In this document: piece by piece, positions 1 to 12,320 of the stretch
Layout: every line of letters starts with the position of its first letter
Numbering within the stretch: the stretch's first letter is position 1
Source: Cardinalis cardinalis
Lineage: Eukaryota; Chordata; Aves; Passeriformes; Cardinalidae
Length of the DNA: 64,000 nucleotides
NCBI GenBank assembly: GCA_014549065.1
Contig: JACDOX010000052.1
Coordinates: 558,001 to 622,000, forward strand
Direction of reading: 5' to 3'
Position numbers and translations under genes: made by a program
The notes under the pieces: generated by a model
What the model was told of the DNA's origin: nothing
Database searches by the model: none
The model's input: only the letters and a program-made list of their open reading frames with translations

Positions 1-128
1 CAAAGTTGTCTGGACCATGCTCTCAGGGGTGTGGTGGGATTCTTGGAACTGTCCTGTGCAGGGCCAGTAGCTGGGCTCAATGGTCTTTCTGGATTCTTTC
101 CAACTTGGGATATTCTCAATTCTATGGT
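1..128 (+). mobile_element. CR1 LINE 3' end, truncated by window edge
   Basis: The segment matches the 3' untranslated end of avian CR1 elements as I know the family: a CCTGTGCAGGGCCAG-like block, then a TTCCAACTTGGGATATTCT-like block, closing with a degenerate copy of the short ATTCTATG-type terminal repeat near 118-127. The element is read on the plus strand, and its 5' part lies outside the window or was never copied, because CR1 insertions are usually 5'-truncated. No coding sequence is included. Confidence 0.8.
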
Positions 129-1381
129 TTTCTGGATGAGGATTTTCAGCTCATATGTATGAGAAGATAAGCCTTTCAGGACCATATAATGCTGACCCAA
201 GTTTTATCTGGTTAAAGCCACTGTGTTGCACTTTTTGCATAACATGAGTTAGCGTGTTAATAAAAATTCAGCCATCTCCTGTTTCGTCTTTTTGATGAGT
301 TGGCAGTTAAAAGGCTTGAAATTAGGTGTGGCAGATGCAAAATAAGTTCTTATCATTAAATTGAGAAAGAAAATTAACTGCCAAGATTTTTGTGCTTACA
401 GATAAAAAGAAGTGGAATATTCTTGTGAAAGAAGAGATAGAGGCCTCATATGAACATTTGTAATTGTAGAGCAAGGAACATCTCTTGCTTGAAGGCTATT
501 TTGTTAACCCAGTAGGCATTTCTAGAATTATTTTATGATAAATAGTTATATCTAGCAACCACTGCTAAGATTTTTCAAAGATATGTAGTTGTTTATCTTC
601 TTTCTTTAAGTACTCATCTATCATTTGAGTGTCATTGGTAGCCTCAAAACAACTCAGCTGAATCTAATCTTTCAAGCATTTACACTCTTATTGGTGGATA
701 TATACAAAGTCATTATACTGTTGCTGCCTTCCTATACCCTTAAGCTGTGGTGCTAGACAAAATCCCAAAACTGTGAAGAGGAATTCTCAGAATTAGTGTT
801 TTCCTTCCCTTTCTTTTCCCTGATTAATTTATCTTGTTTTATGTTCTTTTAAGAGATCTGTATGGGTTTCTCTTTTGCCAGCACAGACAAATGACAAAAG
901 AATTTAGTTGTAAACACAAGCTGGGATTCAAGTGTTTTTATTTTTTGCAGAGCCTTGAAATTCTGACTCCCACAAACCCGAGGATTTAACAAGTGNCTAA
1001 ACCACCAAGTGTTAACAAGTGACTGTCTTGAGTAAAATGAGTAAAAATCTGCTGTGCTGGGATACAGGATTCCCCATCTTTGACTGCTGTAATCGCAGGC
1101 AAATTGTAGTTTCTCTTCCCAGGACTGGGTCAGTATATGTGCTCAAAAATGGTGAGATAGAGTAAAGAGAATTTCCAGAGAACAAGGGTTCTGCTAGCCC
1201 AGCTGAGAATCGAGCACTAAGACACTGATTTTTGCTTTCTCAGTCTTGTCTTTTATCTTTACTTCAAAGAGTTTGTATTTTTACCATAGAACAACAGCAC
1301 CCAGTGTACAGTTCTCTACAGTTTCCTCAGATTAGCTTGTAACTTCACGGTTAGCACCACCTTCTGTGGTTGTGACAGATC
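129..1381. other. Unannotated AT-rich sequence
   Basis: No gene, recognisable repeat or RNA is seen. The sequence is AT-rich with a single ambiguous base at 996. Confidence 0.6.
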
Positions 1382-1433
1382 TTTATGAAAGTAAAATATT
1401 AAATACTTGTGGGTAGGCTTTTACTTTCATAAA
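1382..1433. repeat. Perfect 15-bp inverted repeat (hairpin)
   Basis: TTTATGAAAGTAAAA at 1382-1396 is followed after 22 nt by its exact reverse complement TTTTACTTTCATAAA at 1419-1433. The stem is AT-rich. No flanking target-site duplication was noticed that would mark it as the end of a miniature transposon. Confidence 0.9.
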
Positions 1434-1537
1434 AAGGGCCAATGGGAATTTTCCCTTTAATATGTTGCCTTTTATCTATTAATATTATAATTCCTGAGAA
1501 ATGCTTTCTGTACACCATTTATGAGAGAATTTCCTTA

Positions 1538-1590
1538 TCATAGAATGGTTTTGGTTGGAAGGGATTTTAGAAGACATCTAGTAAATCCTA
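1538..1590 (-). mobile_element. Short CR1 LINE 3' tip
   Basis: The string TCATAGAATGGTTTTGGTTGG followed by AAGGGAT and CATCTAGT is the CR1 3' terminus read in reverse, so the element lies on the minus strand. Only about 50 bp are recognisable, after which similarity fades. It is either a very 5'-truncated insertion or an old one that has decayed. Confidence 0.75.
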
Positions 1591-4500
1591 CTTGTGAAAG
1601 GATTTCTGTCATAAACAGCTGGAAAATCTGCCCTACAAAAGGTTTGGTTGCAAAATAGATGCCTAATTTTTCTATCTGAACTTACAGACTGTGGAATAAA
1701 CCGTGTTTTTATTTGCTGATATCAGTTTTGAAGGAAGCACCTCATACACTGAGTTTTCTTAAAAAAAAAGTTTAAAAAAGGGGTGTCATATTTGGAACAA
1801 GAGTAAAAGAACAAAAGTTGTTTCTGAGAAGAGAAAATATGAAAAGGATAAGGAAAGCAATTATCTTTGGTTGATGTACTTCTACATGTGGCATAAACCA
1901 GAAGCAATCATAATACCTCCTGTGCCATTCTTCTTTAGTTTTATTTTGTATCGGTCTTTTTGATTTTAATTTTCTAGAACAATTTTTCTAAAAATAAACT
2001 TTTTTTTCTATTGCGACATACAGAGTGTAATTTCCAAATTCAACATTGGATTCCTTATTTTACAGACATGACAGATGTTCAGCTTCTCATCAGGCTTAGC
2101 AGTAGAACTCTTTTTCAGCTAAATAAATCTCTTTTAGCTATTTTTTTCAAGAACATGTTAAAGAAAGTTCCAGCAGATCTGAGTATTTTTTTGGTAGCTG
2201 AAGTGTTCCTCATATAAAGACAGTGCTTATGTGTTTGCTCTTAAAGTATATAATTTTGTGTTAAATCAATATCTGCTTGAAGATTACCCTTCCATATTAT
2301 TTTCTGAATAAGATAGTTTTCTAGAATGGGAACTTGTCCTTTTAAGTAGTAGAAATTGGCCAAACAAATAATCAGTGTACATGCTGAAATTATTAATGTT
2401 GAATGCACTTTAAAATGAAAGATACAGCTCTAAAATGTGCAAGTATTAAAGCTAAACTCTGAATTATAACTTGCTGATTTCAAGCAAAGCAGAGAGTAAG
2501 CACCTGAAGATAATAGACTATTAATCTTGGTATTAAAAAAAATAATAAATTTGCCAGTCAGAAAGATCAGTATAGAAGATCCAAATTAAATCAAAATAGC
2601 ATTCACTTGCTACCCATTGCTGTTCTAGGACCCAGCAAAACCTCAGTCCTTAGGAGTTTCTCTTTATTAATCACACTGCATTATCTGGCCATCTGCTCTA
2701 TCTGCCAGAAGAGCAGCATTCCTTTGGTGGTCCTTATTAACAGATTTCATGCTTTGTAGTTTATTTGTGCTGCCTGCTGTCATATACAAATCTTTCTTTC
2801 TCAAAAGAAAAGGGGAGGAAACAAAAATGGGTGGAAATCCCAACAATCAATTACCCAAGGAAGATTAGCCCATATGACTAAATTATGCCATGTGAGTTAT
2901 CAAAGAACTATTTTATACCTGTTGCTTCACATTCAACAATTTAAAACTATCATAGCAGAAAGACTGTCTTCAGTTCATAACCAGTGACAGAAAAAACCTC
3001 AGTAAGTTAAAGAAAATTATATGTCTTCTTTACTTGCTCTTTCTCCAACATCTATTCCCAAGGAATTTTCATAACATGTATATTCCACATGTGCTTTGCC
3101 ATTTCTGGATAAGCATCATGCACAGAATTTTTCAGCTCTGCTGTTTTCTCGACACCAGTATATCAGTGTGTGTGTATATGACTTGCAATTCCTCTTTGAN
3201 AGTTTTTTCTCTCATCAAAGCTTGAAACTAAGCTGAGTATATGAACAGTCCATACCAGTCTTCAGGGCAATTACTTAGACTGCTGTGAAAGTTAAGTGTG
3301 AAGGAATTTGGCTTTTTGATTTCAGGCACTGTTACAAGTTCCTCTAAACCCCAGCTAAAGTACAAACATAATAATCAGAACAGCTCTCTGGCTCTTGTAT
3401 TTGTTATGTTATTTCACTGCCATTTTCCTGATTTTGGGAAAAAAAATGGCCAGTAAATAGCCCTGAGTGTCTGAAACATTAACTCACATCATGTCTGTCA
3501 TTTGTCTAACGTAGTTTCCAGGCTCAGTGTAGGCGAAGAAACTTGGATGTGATCTGTGTAGAAAAAGAATCCTTCATGGCATTCATACAGCTGTGCTGTA
3601 GTTTCAACAGACAGTGGTTTGTACTTGCCAGCTGGATAGCTAGCAGACAGATTTTGAGGGCAGACCACCCAGCATGGTTAAGTAGATAGAGGAAACAGAA
3701 TAATTTACTAATCCTCTTTTACAACTCAGCTGTTTTGTTCTCATCCTTTGGGGATGTAAAGAAAAAAAAAAGTTTTATAGATTAATTATTTTAAAATTGT
3801 GTGCATTAAGGTTGGATAAACTAACTGTGATACCTCAGCACTTCCTAATGCTTCTGCAGCACCTTGAGATGCACATGCAGAATTTATGCTGTGCATGACA
3901 AACAGAGATGAAATATTTATTTCATCTTTGTCTGAGTTGGCAACATAATTTCTCCTCTGATCACTAATATATCAGACTCTTCCCTGATAAAATGCATTTG
4001 TAGTGCTAGTCTTCAAGACATTACTAGTATGAAGAAAAAAACTAGGTCATTTATTTTGATCTGATTACATTAGTTATTAAGCTTATTTAATTTACTACTA
4101 GAAATTGTTTTGAAGCAGGAGATGGGCTTGGATTAGCCTTCAGATAAATGACATCCAAATCTAGCTCACTGAATTTGCCAAGCTTTTTCTTCATGCTAAA
4201 GTTATTATGAAATGCCAAAGTAATAATATTTATGAACAGCTCTGTACTTGCGTGTGGGAAGGGAACATCTCAGATTATGGTTCCCATCCCCATGTCTATT
4301 TTTACTTGTGTATCCCACAGTTGTTGGATAAAATACTAAGATAACATGGAACAAGATTGCCTTTCACTTCCATTCTCGACTCTTTGATAGTCAGATGTTT
4401 TAATGACTCATATGAAACCATGTTTTGTGTGTTTGCTCTTTCTCTTGCCCAAATAGATTGACCTCCAATAAGCAATGTCCAAACTTTAGCAAGAGACAAA

Positions 4501-7500
4501 GGTTCTAGAAGTAGACTAGACATAGTGTTTGTGTGTCATCACTGGGGAATGAAGACAGGGTGTTTCAAGCTCTCTGGCTAAGAACTGGGTCTTTCTCACG
4601 CGTACTGGAGTGAATGCTTCCCTTCTCCTTGTAGGTGGAACGTCTGATTTCCAGAAACTGATAGTGTCAGCCAGACACTTAGCTCATGCATGCCTAGCCC
4701 TGTCAAAACCAATGCAGTTCTGAGTGTGTCTGAAGGTGTGTTTTAAAACTTTCAGGCTGAAATACAAAGTGTCTCAAAAGACCAAACAGTTTTTGCTCTC
4801 ACAGTTCTGGACTTTGTGTATATCTATGTATGAATCTATTTTGTGCAAGAGCATTCTTTAAACTGCTGACTGCAAAGACTTAAAGAGCTTTGCTGTAGCA
4901 GAGCAGTGTTGTAGCATGAGGATTGAATTCCTTTTAAGTGAACTTAGACAAAATATATGTTGCAGAGAAAAGCATAACATGTCCCAATGGATAGTAGGTA
5001 TTTAATTCAAAGGACTAACATACCTGGAAATAGAATTCCCCAAATCTGTCATTGTAGCGTTCTGATCAGTTATGATTTATGCTTTTTTGCATGGCAGTGT
5101 GNTAAAATTTTGGCTCTACTTGTTTTGATACTGGTCTGGCCCACAGTTTCATGACTTTTATTTCTGTGGGTTTCTTTACCTGGATTTTGATTAAAAATAG
5201 TTAATAAAAGTCTTCATGATTTTAGCATCATATGAATATCAGCTGACTTGGATGACTGACTAATTTACTTACACAAATTCATTATTTTTAAGTCATGTCT
5301 GTAGAAAATACAACAATATATGAAGTGACATTTTGCTGTTATGGTTCCAGTCACTTTAGTGTGCATAAATAAATGCAGGTTTTGAGTGTAATTTATTCGT
5401 CATCTATAGAATTAAGTGATCCTGTTTCTTTTATAATGGGATGACTTTATATATTTGGCTGCAAATCATACTGGGCTTTTGTTTCATGGCATACATTTCT
5501 TCTTATTATGTATTTTCCAATATTTTTCTTTTTACATAGTAGTCCTTTCTGAGTATTTTTTCTTTCTTTTACATTTTCATGCTGAATCCTATTTTTCAGT
5601 TTTTTCTCCTCACAACTAGTTGTTTCCTAACCCCTATGGGTTTTTCCCCCCAAGTTTCTCTATACGTGATTATCACTATTTAGCTGTATAAAATAAATAG
5701 ATAGATCTAATCCAGTCAATTGACAATTTGCTTAAAATATCTTAACTAAAAATAGTATGTAAAATGAAAAATCATAATCCCTCTGTATCTATGTAAAAAA
5801 ATGGAACATGGATTTTTTTTGAGATTAAAAAAAAAAAAAAGTTAGGAAAACTGCATCCTCTTGTGCAGACAAAGATAGGGTCCCGAACAAAGATTAGTGA
5901 ATTGAATCAAAAAACACAGAGTTTGTATTTTGACTGCATTGTGAAGTCTACACTGTGTATTTCTGTCTGCTACCTATTCTTGTTTTTATTTTGGGAATAA
6001 AAGTATTACTTAAAAATGTAGCTAAACCAGAAACAAAATTTAACCAATATCTATTTAACACTATAGTAGTTCTTCCTAATACAGAGTTAGGAAATTATTG
6101 TAAATGTTGGCAATTAGAAGATAACTCCCTACAACTACAACAAACAACAAATACCTGAGTTTCAGAAGACTAACCTGATCAACCCTTGTCTAGTAATGGA
6201 TTCCTTGAGGTGACCACCAGAGTGTCCAATTTACTTTATGTGCTTAGTTTTTAATACTGCACGCATTTGATGGTAGGCCTGACAATGATGTCAAATCAAA
6301 GGACACTGAAATTTTAAGAAACACCTATATCTTGCCTTTGAGCATCACATGGTAACTCAATGAGTATACTCACTCTGAATAAAAAAGTGACTAGGAGCTT
6401 AGTCACTGTCCTCCCTGAAAGGAAAGATTCAGGCAATAATGGAGAATTACATGCTAACTTCTCATTTAGCTTCCTTAATCTTTTGCTTTTCATTTAGATC
6501 AAGATATTTTGTATATTCTATTACCTGTGCTGTGTAGTTCTTCATTAGAAAAGAGAACAGCTGCCAGTCACATACCAAGAGTTGACTCTACATCTGCCCA
6601 CTCTTCAAGTACATTGTGGCAGCAGGTAAAAGAGGTAAAAGTAATTTTATGAACAATAAGGGTATTTAAACCCATCAATGCAACAAATTTCACTCAACTG
6701 TGAAGAGACATGAATATGTTGTGAAAAGAGTTAGTAACATCTGCTGGCTTAATGAATTGTCAGCAGTATTTAAATCATGAAACCTTTTTCTTCTTTTATA
6801 ACAAATTAACTGAAGAATGATTAGTGGAATAAATAAATAAAAAAAGGANAAATAATGAGATGGTTTTGCAAGATTAAAAAAGGGGTGTGCCACCATTTTA
6901 TCTGACTGTAGGGTACGATATGCCTGCTTCTGACCAGATCATAAGAGCAACAAAGTCATAGTGGTATGAATTTGGAAGGAAAGAGCTAATCAATATGCAG
7001 TAAAACAGAGTCTTGGATTGGGGCTTCTGTCTCTGTATTATGAAGGGTGATAAACGTGGCCTAGAATTTAGCTCTGGATCTTCTATTTAACATTTTGTTT
7101 GTACTGGTGCCTTAGTGCTACAAGCGTGTACTTAGAATGTTCACAGAATAAATCCACACATAAATATGGGAACGATTTTATGAGCAGGTGTCAATATGTT
7201 TTGGGTGTAGTTTAAACTTAGCTTCAGTAAAAGAGTAATCATTGAATGGTAGGCAGTGCTGTGAGTCACTGTGAACCTGCAGACTGTAGATGCCGCCAAT
7301 CTGTGAACAGTGTAGCAAAGCCAGATTGGAAAAAAAAATTGTTGACTGGTCGTTTTTAATCTCTACCACATGACAAAATACACAAATGATTATATTAAAC
7401 TCATGAGTGTCACAAATTTCAGTACTGGAAAAGGAATTGATGAAATTGAAAACTATGAGTTTGCTGATCTGAATTCCGGCGAAGGATCTAATAGTAGCAA

Positions 7501-7749
7501 AGGCTCACCTTCCTAAGTCAAACCACAAGTCTTTGTCACTCTTTGGAACATTTATGCAATCTGCTCATGAGGAGCAGTAAGTAAAGATGCTGTATTTTAG
7601 CAACTGAATGATGAAACCACCATGTATGCCTTTGCTCTAACGTCTCTTGGTATAAATTGCATGGTTTTATGGTGTATGTTAGGTTATTTCCATCCCATAA
7701 GATGGTTGTGAAACTGCNTTGAACTCTCATGGAAGCATTATAATGCAAA
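1591..7749. other. Unannotated AT-rich sequence, about 6.2 kb
   Basis: No gene or known repeat is recognised. It contains homopolymer A runs (for example about 5826-5841) and short A/T-rich tracts. Open frames here are at most about 75 codons and look like chance. Confidence 0.6.
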
Positions 7750-8716
7750 AATATTTTTCCAGTTCATCCTCAGGCTGCATGTCTGGCACCAGGGGGCTGC
7801 CCAGGCCTAGGTGCAGCATCTTGCACTTGATCTTGCTAAACCTNATGAGATTCCCAGGAACCCACTTCCCAAGCTTGTCCAGATCCCTCTGTTTGGCATC
7901 ACATCCTTCAGGTGTGGCAGCCACACCATTCAAGTTGATGTCACCTACAAATCTGCTGAGAGAGCACTCATTTCTCTCATGTATGTGATTATTAATAAAG
8001 GTAGTAAATAACTTTTGTCCCAAAGTGGACCCCTGAAGGACACACTTGTCACCAATGACCATTAGCACTTTGAACCGTTGACCTCTTCACTCTGGATCTG
8101 ACCACCCAAAAATTCCTTATCCATCTTACAGTCTACCATTGAATCCAACTCACTGAAATTCAGAGAGAAGGATATTGTGAGGCAACAATGTCAAAGACTT
8201 TACAGAAGTCCACATCTGTAGCTCTTCCTTTGTCCACTAATGTAGTCACTCCACCATAGAAAGCCACTGGTTTGGTTAGGAAGGATTTGACCTTGGTGAA
8301 GTTATGCTGGATGTCTCAAATTGCCTCCCTGTCCTCCATGGGCCTTAGTATAGCTTGTTAGGAGTGTCTGTTCCATGATATTCCCAAGAGCAGAGATGAG
8401 GCTGACAGGTTGGCAGATCCCTGAGTCCTTCTTTCTGTCCTTTTTGAAGACATTTCCTTTTCCCCAGTCACCTGAGGCTTCAGCTGACTGTCATGACTTT
8501 TCAAATATCTTGAAGAGCGACTTGGCAGCTACTTCAGCCAATTCCCTGAGGACTCTGAGATACATCTTATCAGGTCCCATAGACTTGTGCACATTCAGGT
8601 TCCTCAGGTGGTCAATACACCAAATCTTACAGTGGGAAGCATTTTGCTGCCCCAGTCCCATCCTGCTGTCCAGCCACTTGAGAGGTGTGGGAAGGGAGAC
8701 TGCCATTGAAGACTGA
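7750..8716 (-). pseudogene. CR1 reverse transcriptase domain remnant
   Basis: In intact CR1 this domain copies the element RNA at the nicked target. On the minus strand, the start of the domain is visible as DHLRNLNVHKSMGPDKM followed by VLRELAEVAAKSLFKIFEKS (about 8630-8495). The frame is then lost, and the palm region reappears in a different frame at 8068-7750 with a QGSTLGQKLF motif and KCKMLHLG further on. The catalytic motif, FADD in intact CR1, reads FVGD here (7951-7940), so the first of the two metal-binding aspartates is glycine. The frameshift between the two parts plus this substitution make it dead. The thumb and C-terminal region are absent. Confidence 0.9.
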
Positions 8717-9009
8717 GGCAAGAAAGTTGTTCACTATAGCTACAGAAACCCTTCTGTTTATTCTTTGCATCCCTTGCTAGGTTCAGCTTTGCCTTCGTCT
8801 TCTCATCTCATCCCTACTCAACCAAACTGCTTCTCCCTTCACTTCCCAGCTTACCTGTCCTTGTTCCCACTGCTGTGCATTTGCTTATTTCCCTTTAATC
8901 TGACCAGTAGGTCCCTACTCAGCCATACTGCTCTCTTGCCTTTCTTGCTTGTTTTCTTTCTCCTGAGGATTGTCAGCTCTTGTGCTTAACAGATTTCCTT
9001 AAAGATCTG

Positions 9010-9730
9010 ACAGCTTTATTTCACTCCCTTGTTCCTGAGGGAGGTCTCCCAAGGGATCCTGTTGACTATCTCCTTAAAGATTTGGAAATTTCTTTTCGTA
9101 AATTCCAGGGGCCTAACTTTACTCTTTGCCGCATCCATATTCCTCAAGACTGCAAACTCTACCAGCGCATGATCAGTGCATTCCAAGTTGCCTCTCATCT
9201 TGACATCTCCATTTAGCTTGCTTAATCATGACTTTAGACCCAGTATGGTCTCCCCTCTGGTAAGGCTGTCTGTTACCTGGCTCAAGAAGTTAACCTCCAT
9301 GCACTGCAGGACTGTCCTGCACTGCCTGCAGCTCTCTGTGCTGCTTTCCCAACAGATGTTGGGGAGACTGAAGTGTCCCAGCAGGACAGGAGCCTGTGAG
9401 CACAATGCCTCCTGAAACAGGAGCAAGAAAGCTTCATCAGTAGACTCCCCTGCATCAGGTGGTCTGTACTAGACATCAACTGTGAGGTCCTTTCTGTTGC
9501 CTTACTCTCTGATTTCTACCCACAGGCTTTTGTCCTGCTCATGGCTCTTCTTCAGAGACAGCTCTTCGCACTCAATCCAGCTTTTATTGTAGAGGACCAC
9601 CCTTACATCTCTCCTTCCTCCCCTGTCTCTTCTGAACAGGCTGTAGTCATTGGTAGTTGCACTCCTGAAATGGAATTTGTCCCACCAGAGCTCAGAATCT
9701 CAGATTCAACCCCACTAATCTTAGTCCAGA
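9010..9730 (-). pseudogene. CR1 endonuclease domain remnant
   Basis: In functional elements this part of CR1 ORF2 encodes an APE-type endonuclease that nicks target DNA for target-primed reverse transcription. Read on the minus strand, one frame gives a PPD...DEAF segment, then QAPVLLGHFSLPNICWES (about 9390-9340) and TDHALVEFAVLRNMDAA (about 9180-9130), the expected order for the domain's C-terminal half. In intact relatives the middle motif is GDFN and the last is SDH. Here GDFN has become GHFS (9378-9367), losing both acidic/amide catalytic residues, while the His of the last motif remains. A TAG stop falls just before the YRPPD-like stretch (about 9465), and the part further upstream continues in another frame. 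It cannot encode a working enzyme. Confidence 0.88.
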
Positions 9731-11047
9731 AGTTAAAAAATGATGCAAAATACTGCTGATTATTTTCATCTACCATTTTTTTTTCAGTGGCCATTTCCAT
9801 AGAATTGGCATAAATATCTTCAAGTAAAAATCAAAAAAAAAAATGTTGTGTGCTCCAGGCATTTTAAAATAATATGAGACTGGTTTAATTTCATTAGCAA
9901 ATGGTAATGGTATGAAAAAAGTGCTGAGGTTTTTTAGAAGAAAGAGATTCTATTTTTATTTACAATCCTCTTAAAAAAATAATAGTGAAGGAGATTTACC
10001 TTTATTTTTTGTTTCATTTTTAATCTAGATTGCATGATTAGTAATACTAGTAGTTTGTATTTTTACTTTCCAAAATATGCACTAATGGATACAGCAGATA
10101 GCAAAACTGTGGCCTCAAATAACTGTTTTTAGAAAAATCTAACCCCATAGATATGGCTAAAGATAAACCTAATTTTATTTCTATTTATTTATTTTTATTG
10201 AGAGGAAAAAGGTGTAATAGATCTCAGTCACAAAGCTACTGAAATCTTTGAAATGTTTAGGAAATATTTTTCTCATTCTTCATACAGAAAAATTATTAGG
10301 TTAGTAAACATGTTTATCCTTTTATTTATTTATTTTTATTGCACTTTGACAAACTTCACAACCTGCAGTAGTTTAATGTGACTATTTTGATTTTATTAGG
10401 CCACATATATTTATAAAGTAACAGTAATCAGTATGCATTCTATGTGGAACTGCAACAAAATTGACATTTTGAAATATGCAATTTCATATCCAAAAGTGTT
10501 ACTGGGTATACTTTAGCCAGAATAACATCCTGAAACCAATTACTGTGACTTCATTTATCAAATATAGCATAGTTGCATTTGTCTGTAGATATACAGCATT
10601 ACAGAGTTGTGCTATACTGCTAATGTAATGAAACTGTTCCTTGTGATTTAAAATAATCATAGATGTTTTCCATGTTGAGGAAGCTTCTGAGAACTGTAAC
10701 ACGTACCAAATATTATTAAGACAATGAAAGTCAAAAACCCCAATACATAATGTAAATATACTCTGGCATACAGTTTTGGGGTTTTTAAAATTTTTTTTCT
10801 TATGAGAAAAGTTAAACGTTATATAATAGGCTAGATTTAAGCAGTCATGGTAAAGTTATAAATACATAAAGCTTTATATGTTTAATAACAGAGATCATTC
10901 ATAAAACAGAAAAGCAATAGCATTCCGTCAGGTATTTCATAATGAAACAGGTAATTTTATTTTTTTCAGATAGCTCTTCTATGAAGTCCTTGAGTTACAC
11001 AAAAAAAAAAGGACAATGTAAAACTCTGCCCAAGTAATCACAGTCTG
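9731..11047. other. Unannotated AT-rich sequence with repeated ATTT tracts
   Basis: No gene is seen. TATTTATTTATTTTTATTG occurs at 10182-10200 and again, identically, at 10323-10341. Numerous A and T runs are present. Confidence 0.6.
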
Positions 11048-11410
11048 TCATAGAATATCTTTAGTTGGAAGACACCCATAAGGATCATTGAGTTCCAGTC
11101 CCTAACAGTAAACTGTGTGACAAAAGCTGTCCAGATGCTTCCACGAGCTCTGGCGTGCTTCCACGAGCCACGCCAAGACCTCTTCTCTGGGCAGCCTGTT
11201 CCAGTGCCCACCTCCTCTGTGTGAAGAACCTGTTACTAATCTGACCTTCCCCTGATGCAGCTTCATTCCATTTCCTTGTGTACTGATACTGGTCACTGAG
11301 AGATCATTATCATCTTCTCCTCTAGCCCTCTTGAGGAGGCTTAAGACTGTGATGAGGTCACTCCTCAGCGTTCCCTTAGCAAATCTGGATGAAATGTTGC
11401 CAAATAGTGT
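11048..11410 (-). mobile_element. CR1 LINE 3' end
   Basis: Starting with TCATAGAATATCTTTAGTTGG, the sequence is the reverse of a CR1 3' end. It continues through the typical 3' UTR and the last part of ORF2 (blocks such as GGGCAGCCTGTTCCAGTGCC near 11190 and GATGAGGTCACTCCTCAGC near 11355). A 107-codon open frame on the minus strand (11425-11102) lies inside it and is a by-product of this repeat, not a gene. On the minus strand the 3' end sits at the low-coordinate side, so this piece cannot be the missing 3' end of the CR1 at 7750-9730. It is a separate insertion. Confidence 0.88.
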
Positions 11411-11794
11411 TTTCACAGTCTGCAAAGCTCCTGAAGTTTAATTATTGCTTATTTTTCATACAGATATTGTCCCAAAATCTAGTAATTTAAAAAGTTCTGT
11501 AAAGAATTTGATGCATCCTTTCTATTTTGGTATTCAGAAATATGAAGGGCAGAGACCTACGTGTTACCCAAAGCCCACATACCTCCCTATTGTGTGGATT
11601 ATTGCATTGAAGATTACTAATTGATTTTAAACAAATGTTATATGTTATTTCTCAAAGAATAAGATAAAGGACTTAAACTAATTTTTTATGATTTACCACT
11701 CAGCATATAGAACTTACTACACTGCAGCACACATATTTAAGAGAAGCCTCTAATTTTCATATTTTCAGTTACTGGTAAGGTTTTGTGTGATGCT

Positions 11795-11898
11795 TTTTCC
11801 CTGTTTAATTTTTTGTTTGAGTTTGAGGTCTTTTGTTTTTGTTGTCTTTGTTGTTTTATTTTTAATTTTTTTCTTTTTTTTTTTTTAATTCCTTTTTA
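11795..11898. repeat. T-rich low-complexity tract
   Basis: About 100 bp of mostly T with scattered G, including TTTTGTTTTTGTTG-like strings and a long T run near 11873-11886. Confidence 0.85.
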
Positions 11899-12304
11899 AC
11901 CTGTTTAAGACTTTTGTGGTATGTTTTTAGAACTCTTAGGCATTCATAAAAACTCATTTAGTTAGTGAGCATTCTGAGAATTAAAAAAACCTGTGAAGTC
12001 AAGCTGAGCTCCCAAATGAGCAAAAATGGGCTGCTCCCAGATTGAAAGCCCTTAAAACAAGAAACTAATATTATTTTATTTTCTATGAATAAAATTATAA
12101 AGCTGGAGGTCACAAAATGTTTTAAGGAACCAAATTGCTTTAAAGAGGTTAGTCATTTTAAAAGAGCTTCCTATAGACAAAGCTGAAAAATTGCTAAAAG
12201 AGGCATTTAATAAAACAACCAAAACCCTGACTCATAAATCAAATTTTGTGCACACCACTGTACAATTAAAATAAAAACATAAACAGCAGTGAAATTTTTT
12301 GAAC

Positions 12305-12320
12305 TATATATATATATATA
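12305..12320. repeat. (TA)8 microsatellite
   Basis: Eight uninterrupted TA units are read directly from the sequence. Confidence 0.95.

Larger units (their letters stand above)
7750..9730 (-). mobile_element. CR1 LINE, internal coding fragment (endonuclease to reverse transcriptase)
   Basis: About 2 kb read on the minus strand follows the order of CR1 ORF2: the middle and C-terminal part of the endonuclease (about 9730-9010), the linker (about 9010-8720), then the reverse transcriptase (about 8716-7750). Both ends are incomplete. The 5' side stops inside the endonuclease, as is usual for CR1. The 3' side stops just after the catalytic part of the reverse transcriptase, with no 3' UTR or terminal repeat next to it. 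As CR1 insertion is primed from the 3' end, the missing 3' end implies a later deletion or rearrangement. The copy is old, with several frame changes and stops. Boundaries are good to a few tens of bases. Confidence 0.93.

Noticed and set aside
8375..8716. 113-codon plus-strand open frame
   Set aside because: It is the antisense of the CR1 reverse transcriptase on the minus strand.
11102..11425. 107-codon minus-strand open frame
   Set aside because: It lies inside a CR1 3' end, is read through its ORF2 tail and 3' UTR, and is not a gene of its own.
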